From contig OZ231128.1 in assembly GCA_965153355.1 (NCBI GenBank), forward strand, positions 14,880,001 through 14,944,000: 64,000 nt of DNA, given 5' to 3'. The notes beneath the pieces are model-generated. The model saw only the letters and a list, made by a program, of their open reading frames with translations, ran no database searches and was not told the DNA's origin. Shown in pieces: positions 62,071 through 64,000 of the stretch. Numbering within the stretch: the first letter of the stretch is position 1; the number at the start of each line of letters is the position of its first letter. Made by a program: the position numbers and the translations under genes. The DNA comes from Flaccisagitta enflata. Lineage: Eukaryota > Chaetognatha > Sagittoidea > Aphragmophora.

Positions 62071-63601
62071 GGTGCGACAAAGCACCTCTATAACTGGCTG
62101 TGTCCGTCGGGCGGTCGGTTGGTTGGTCGGTCGGGTAACGCATTCGTTTGACGATCCAAACGTCGCACCTTATTGGCCTACTTGGCCTTGTTTTATTTTT
62201 CTCTCTCATTAATATCATGTACACTTTTTTTTTTTTATAAGAACGTCATTTTTTTAGCAAGCCTTCAATGTTCTTAAATTTTCAGCAGTTTCAAGGCTTG
62301 AACGTTCTTAAATTGTTCTTAATTCAAACGCATTTTTTAGCCTTCAATTGAGAACGTTCTTAATTAGTTTTAAGTTGGTCATTAAGGAGAAAATGAAGGA
62401 AAATGTTAATGAAACAATAAAGAAGTAGATTTAAACATTTTGAATGAATTAAGATCAATGAAAGTAGAAAAATATATGCTATAGAAATTGAGACATGATT
62501 TGCTTCACAGAAAAGATATGGAGTCTGTCCATTTACAAAGAACAATTGATTAAAAAAAAAACAGAAAAAAAATGTTCTTAGATTTTTAAGATTTCAAGCC
62601 TGATGTTCTTAATTTTTTCAAGAAATGAAGCCTTCCAATGTTCTTAGCATGTTCTTAAATTTTTGACGATTTGAAGCCTAACGTTCTTATAAACTTGGTT
62701 CTTATAAAAAAAAATAAGTGTATCAAACGTTACCTGATATTTCATTCAGTTTAGCGAGTGCATATTCGCTCGGGCGATATGCGGCGGATGCTCCATTGTT
62801 CCTGGAAAACCAATTGAGTCAATTTTAGAATTGAGATGAGCGCCACGCTTGAGTTTTATGAGGCACGAGGAAATATCAGAAATAAGATCACAGGTGGGTG
62901 TTGATCGAAATTCTATTCTTTCAAGATTGATGTTAGAGTCATTAGAGTCATTATCAGTACTATGAAAGTATGGTCCCCTTTATGACGATTGGACAAGATT
63001 ACTTCCTAACCCCATCTGAGCTTAGAAAGAGCGTCGCCAAATAGCAAAAGAAAATTCCCATTTTGTAGGCGATTTTTGCTGACACAGTAATACATAATTC
63101 TATCTTTCATGATAACAAGGCCGGATACACGGCTACCGAAGTCGCGTGCAGGTGGGCAGGGGCCATATCTGAGGTCACCAGACCATTTGGGCAGGAGCAG
63201 TGAGGTCAAAGAAGTAAAATCATAAAAAAAAGTAAAGTGTGACCGACCGAGGGACCGACCGACCGACGGACAAAGCGGGTTGTAGAGTCGCGTGCACGCG
63301 ACTAAAAACTTGAAATTGAGCTGTACTACTAGCTCCACACCTCATGGTATTCCTAATGAAAGTTTCGTTCTTGGATTTGCCGCTGTAAATGGTTCCAATT
63401 CCCCCGGACATGAAGAAGTCGTTGTTGGCGCCGCTCCAATCATTCAACTCCCATAAATTGTTGCGCAATTCCACGTTTCTGCCGGAAAAACTCGTGGCAA
63501 CGCCGTCAGAACCAAACCAAGTGCAGTTGAAGAATGTCAGATCACCTTTTATGGGTATCATTAGTACGTCTGTCAGAGTGCCTAGAGGAGCCGAAATTGT
63601 A
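54215..63601 (-). CDS. Right-handed beta-helix protein with Fn3-like C-terminus (5' end outside)
   Basis: Seven exons in phase (63341-63601, 62734-62801, 60610-60702, 59850-60051, 58713-58998, 54662-54754, 54215-54355) give the last 380 residues. The first part shows pectin-lyase-type coils: GDLTFFNCTWFGSDGV, NVELRNNLWELNDW, ETFIRNTMRNNGAS, MRENVVWNTIGIQVKGDNHT. A loop with DFNNRDFRPKVGSAYAKAG follows, as in bacterial and marine polysaccharide-active beta-helix proteins. The C-terminal 78 residues (FNAASHDIYLAES, NLRPGKKYFWAVDAKG, VKGDVWTFT) fit an Fn3-like module. Function is probably carbohydrate binding or cleavage; no catalytic triad could be assigned. All six introns are GT-AG. The N-terminus, and any signal peptide, lies beyond 64000. 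Confidence 0.82.
54662..54754 (-). CDS. Beta-helix gene, Fn3-like exon 1
   Basis: 31 codons, GFNAASHDIYLAESHGQV to FLKNLK; donor CTGAAG|GTGGGC; phase 0 at both ends, a symmetrical exon. Confidence 0.85.
54965..55008. mobile_element. R3 MITE end fragment
   Basis: GGGGGTGTTTCTAGCCAGAG with 'caatcgcgtttttaatagg' is a lone R3 left end in intron 6. Confidence 0.55.
55009..55970. other. Intronic DNA with loose phrase repeats
   Basis: AAATTGCAAAAAATGGCAAAA phrases at 55345-55405 and 'ggctgatttgaggcctgag' phrases at 55730-55950. No exon seen. Confidence 0.5.
55971..56830. repeat. R2 repeat copies
   Basis: TTTTTGGGCAGCGGCCCCAT at 56060, three 'aacaccagtgagagctcat' units at 56101-56160, an array of 'caaatcccagcctcaaggcc' at 56450-56640, GGAG runs and GGGCCGCTCC at 56706. 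Confidence 0.7.
57030..57830. repeat. R2 element
   Basis: GGGCAGCGGCCCCGAAGGGG with 'gtcctgtagaacacgggg' at the left is inverted at 57720-57765. Inside are CCAT/CTGT runs and a 19-20 bp array 'ggcccaaatccaaacagtat' grading into 'agacccaaatcctggcctc'. The tail is 'gcagggcacgggtaccgctg'. Confidence 0.83.
57831..58322. other. Intronic DNA, nothing recognised
   Basis: AT-rich. A short R1-like end ('ggcatgcgacttaggtctaa') lies near 57957. Confidence 0.45.
58323..58536. mobile_element. R3 MITE, left end lost
   Basis: 'agacctttcggccgcttgct', CTCGTGGGACAGTTGAAATT, and the right end CACTAGAAACGCGCCC. Confidence 0.65.
58713..58998 (-). CDS. Beta-helix gene exon (DFRP loop)
   Basis: The acceptor ATCATCTTTCAG opens phase 2; donor TTTACAG|GTTCAC, phase 0. 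Encodes VTKKQIPMSGSRVEGNFPQP, DDVVASLVDFNNRDFRP and GIADEYWIPGRQ. Confidence 0.88.
59175..59778. mobile_element. hAT-like element with 8-bp target duplication
   Basis: Ends CAGGGGCGTATTTGAC and TCAAATACGCCCCCG. Flanks GAATCAAG (59167-59174) and GAACCAAG (59779-59786) differ by one base. 604 bp, non-autonomous, within an intron. Confidence 0.85.
59418..59490. repeat. TTAGGG-type interstitial repeat
   Basis: About ten TTAGGG and variant units inside the hAT-like element. Too short and internal to be a chromosome end. Confidence 0.8.
59850..60051 (-). CDS. Beta-helix gene exon (GIQVKGDNHT coil)
   Basis: The acceptor TCCATCCAATCGCAG opens phase 1 so that VVWNT joins IGIQVKGDNHTVLKN, the expected coil spacing. 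It ends GGAGTAG|GTAAAT, phase 2. Confidence 0.85.
60138..60328 (-). repeat. R1-related element, reverse
   Basis: 'tagtcacgtgcacgggactc', GTTGGTCAGTCTGTCC, two 'ctgcccctgcccactc'-type phrases, then 'gtatccggccttgctc'. Confidence 0.75.
60367..60605. mobile_element. R3 MITE touching a splice donor
   Basis: Starts GGGGGCGTTTCTAGTC, ends CACTAGAAACACGCCC, with TTA at 60364-60366 and 60606-60608. 239 bp. The right-hand TTA is part of the donor GTAA of the beta-helix exon at 60610. Confidence 0.88.
60610..60702 (-). CDS. Beta-helix gene exon between two repeats
   Basis: Encodes GLRFDCPNDASNKGDKL and GAIMRENVVWNT. Phase 1 at both ends. R3 starts 4 bases into the downstream intron and an R1 copy starts 7 bases from the other edge. 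Confidence 0.82.
60709..60947 (+). repeat. R1 element, diverged
   Basis: AACAAGGTCATTAGACCTAA start; ends GTCGCGTAGCACGCGAC plus TAAAAA. Read on the minus strand, its first bases (ACCTTGTTT) supply the pyrimidine tract of the acceptor at 60703. Confidence 0.8.
61084..61489 (+). repeat. R1 element
   Basis: AACAAGGCCAACACCTATAA start; 'aatgacttag' array; GGACGGACGGACGGACC; ends AGTCGCGTGCACGCGACT plus AAAAA. The next copy starts on the same A run. Confidence 0.88.
61488..61636 (+). repeat. R1 element, short form
   Basis: AACAAGGTCGTATATACGG, 'gtcgcggacgggtaggcag', GACGGACGGACCGACGG, ends ATCGCGTGTCCGCAACT plus AAAA. Confidence 0.78.
61637..62017. other. Intronic DNA, nothing recognised
   Basis: Unique sequence of the 2-kb intron between beta-helix exons. 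No repeat or exon seen. Confidence 0.45.
62018..62193. repeat. (CT)n tract abutting an R1-type short element
   Basis: About 50 bp of CT runs straight into AGGTGCGACAAAGCACCTCT, 'cgcattcgtttgacgatcc', and GGCCTACTTGGCCTTGTTTT. Confidence 0.85.
62222..62720. mobile_element. TA-MITE, GTTCTTA type
   Basis: CACTTTTTTTTTTTTATAAG and TTATAAAAAAAAATAAGTG ends with TA on both sides. The internal motif is GTTCTTA with 'aagccttcaatgttctta' where the copies at 24.8 and 28.3 kb have GTGCTTA. It ends 13 bp from a splice donor. Confidence 0.87.
62734..62801 (-). CDS. Beta-helix gene 68-bp exon
   Basis: The acceptor ATTGGTTTTCCAG opens phase 2; donor ATATCAG|GTAACG, phase 1. Encodes NNGASAAYRPSEYALAKLNE. 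Confidence 0.83.
63114..63308 (+). repeat. R1 element, GGGCAG type
   Basis: AACAAGGCCGGATACACGGC, 'gcaggtgggcaggggccat', GACCGACCGAGGGACCGACC, ends AGTCGCGTGCACGCGACT plus AAAAA. It lies 32 bp from the next splice donor. Confidence 0.87.
63341..63601 (-). CDS. Beta-helix gene, first visible exon
   Basis: The acceptor CCATGCAAAG opens phase 2; donor ACCATGAG|GTGTGG, phase 2. Encodes TISAPLGTLTDVLMIP and several beta-helix coils to RNTMR. Confidence 0.83.
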
Positions 63602-63925
63602 CTTTGCATGGAAAAAATAATTTTCCTTTGCAAAAATACTTTGAAATGAGCCAATGCACAATTTTCAAATCATTCAGAAACCTTCTTTAGGATGACTTTA
63701 AAGATCTGTTTAAGAGAGATAGAACGTCCAAAGCGGAAAAATAGACTCCAATGATAATTCAATGCAAATTGCAACCTCACCCTAAAAATGGTTTTCAATC
63801 GATACTAATTATTATATTTGAAAATCGCACGATGGCTCATTTTAAAGCATAATTGCAGAGAAAAAATACTTTTGCCAGGCAAAGTACAATTTTGGCACTC
63901 TGACAGACTTAATCATAAGTGTGCC
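63555..63925. repeat. Imperfect inverted repeat overlapping an exon
   Basis: Left arm 63555-63655 and right arm 63832-63925 share GGCTCATTT.AAAG, GCAAAGTACAATTT and GGCACTCTGACAGAC in inverse orientation. The left arm contains the acceptor and first 15 codons of the exon at 63341-63601. The spacer is unremarkable. Confidence 0.75.
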
Positions 63926-64000
63926 ATCATTAGCTCATGAAATTGTCAACAATCTTAGACATCCTGCTCTTGTATTTGCTTTATACTTTTGCATTGTGCC

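Overview
The window is eukaryotic nuclear DNA, most likely from an early-branching animal or a close relative. It has long introns with GT-AG splice sites, dense mobile-element remnants, very long dinucleotide tracts, and four genes that can be rebuilt exon by exon. Three are host genes: a NHERF-like single-PDZ scaffold (minus strand), a CCDC103/DNAAF19-type dynein-assembly factor (plus strand, implying motile cilia), and a right-handed beta-helix protein with an Fn3-like C-terminus (minus strand, N-terminus outside the window). No prokaryotic features, rRNA, tRNA or CRISPR were seen.

The fourth gene belongs to the most striking feature. Positions 32145-44844 form what looks like a complete 12.7-kb DNA transposon. 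It has about 700-bp terminal inverted repeats (TIRs) starting CACTAGGGCATCC, an exact 4-bp target duplication (TAGC) on both sides, three 180-bp tandem units in each TIR, and one multi-exon transposase-like gene of about 890 codons. The gene has N-terminal cysteine clusters and three acidic residues placed as expected for an RNase H-like DDE enzyme. The termini and duplication length suggest a CMC (CACTA/Mirage/Chapaev)-type element. Three, perhaps four, of its introns need GC-AG splicing, while every deduced host intron is GT-AG. One of its coding exons is interrupted by a 2.1-kb hairpin-ended repeat, which itself carries a TA-flanked MITE.

Layout. 1-1.8 kb: repeat remnants. 1.8-18.4 kb: NHERF-like gene (minus), its introns filled by microsatellites, a telomere-like 18-bp satellite, GC-rich minisatellites and MITEs. 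18.4-32.1 kb: no firm gene; giant GA tracts, repeats and three doubtful coding stretches. 32.1-44.8 kb: the transposon. 45.1-46.8 kb: a hairpin-ended element built of alternating 161/144-bp monomers. 47.7-52.9 kb: CCDC103-like gene (plus). 53-54.1 kb: repeats. 54.2 to beyond 63.6 kb: beta-helix gene (minus).

Repeat families named here. R1: starts AACAAGGCC, ends in the stem-loop GTCGCGTGCACGCGAC followed by TAAAAA, and carries unrelated tandem arrays inside. R2: flanks GGGCAGCGGCCCC around 20-bp arrays. R3: about 240-bp MITE with ends GGGCGTGTTTCTAGT. TA-MITE: CACTTTTTTTTTATAAGCAC ends with TA duplications. Also two hAT-like elements with 8-bp duplications and pogo/Tc1-like MITEs. Exon coordinates come from reading-phase continuity and family resemblance recalled from memory; no alignment or transcript was available.
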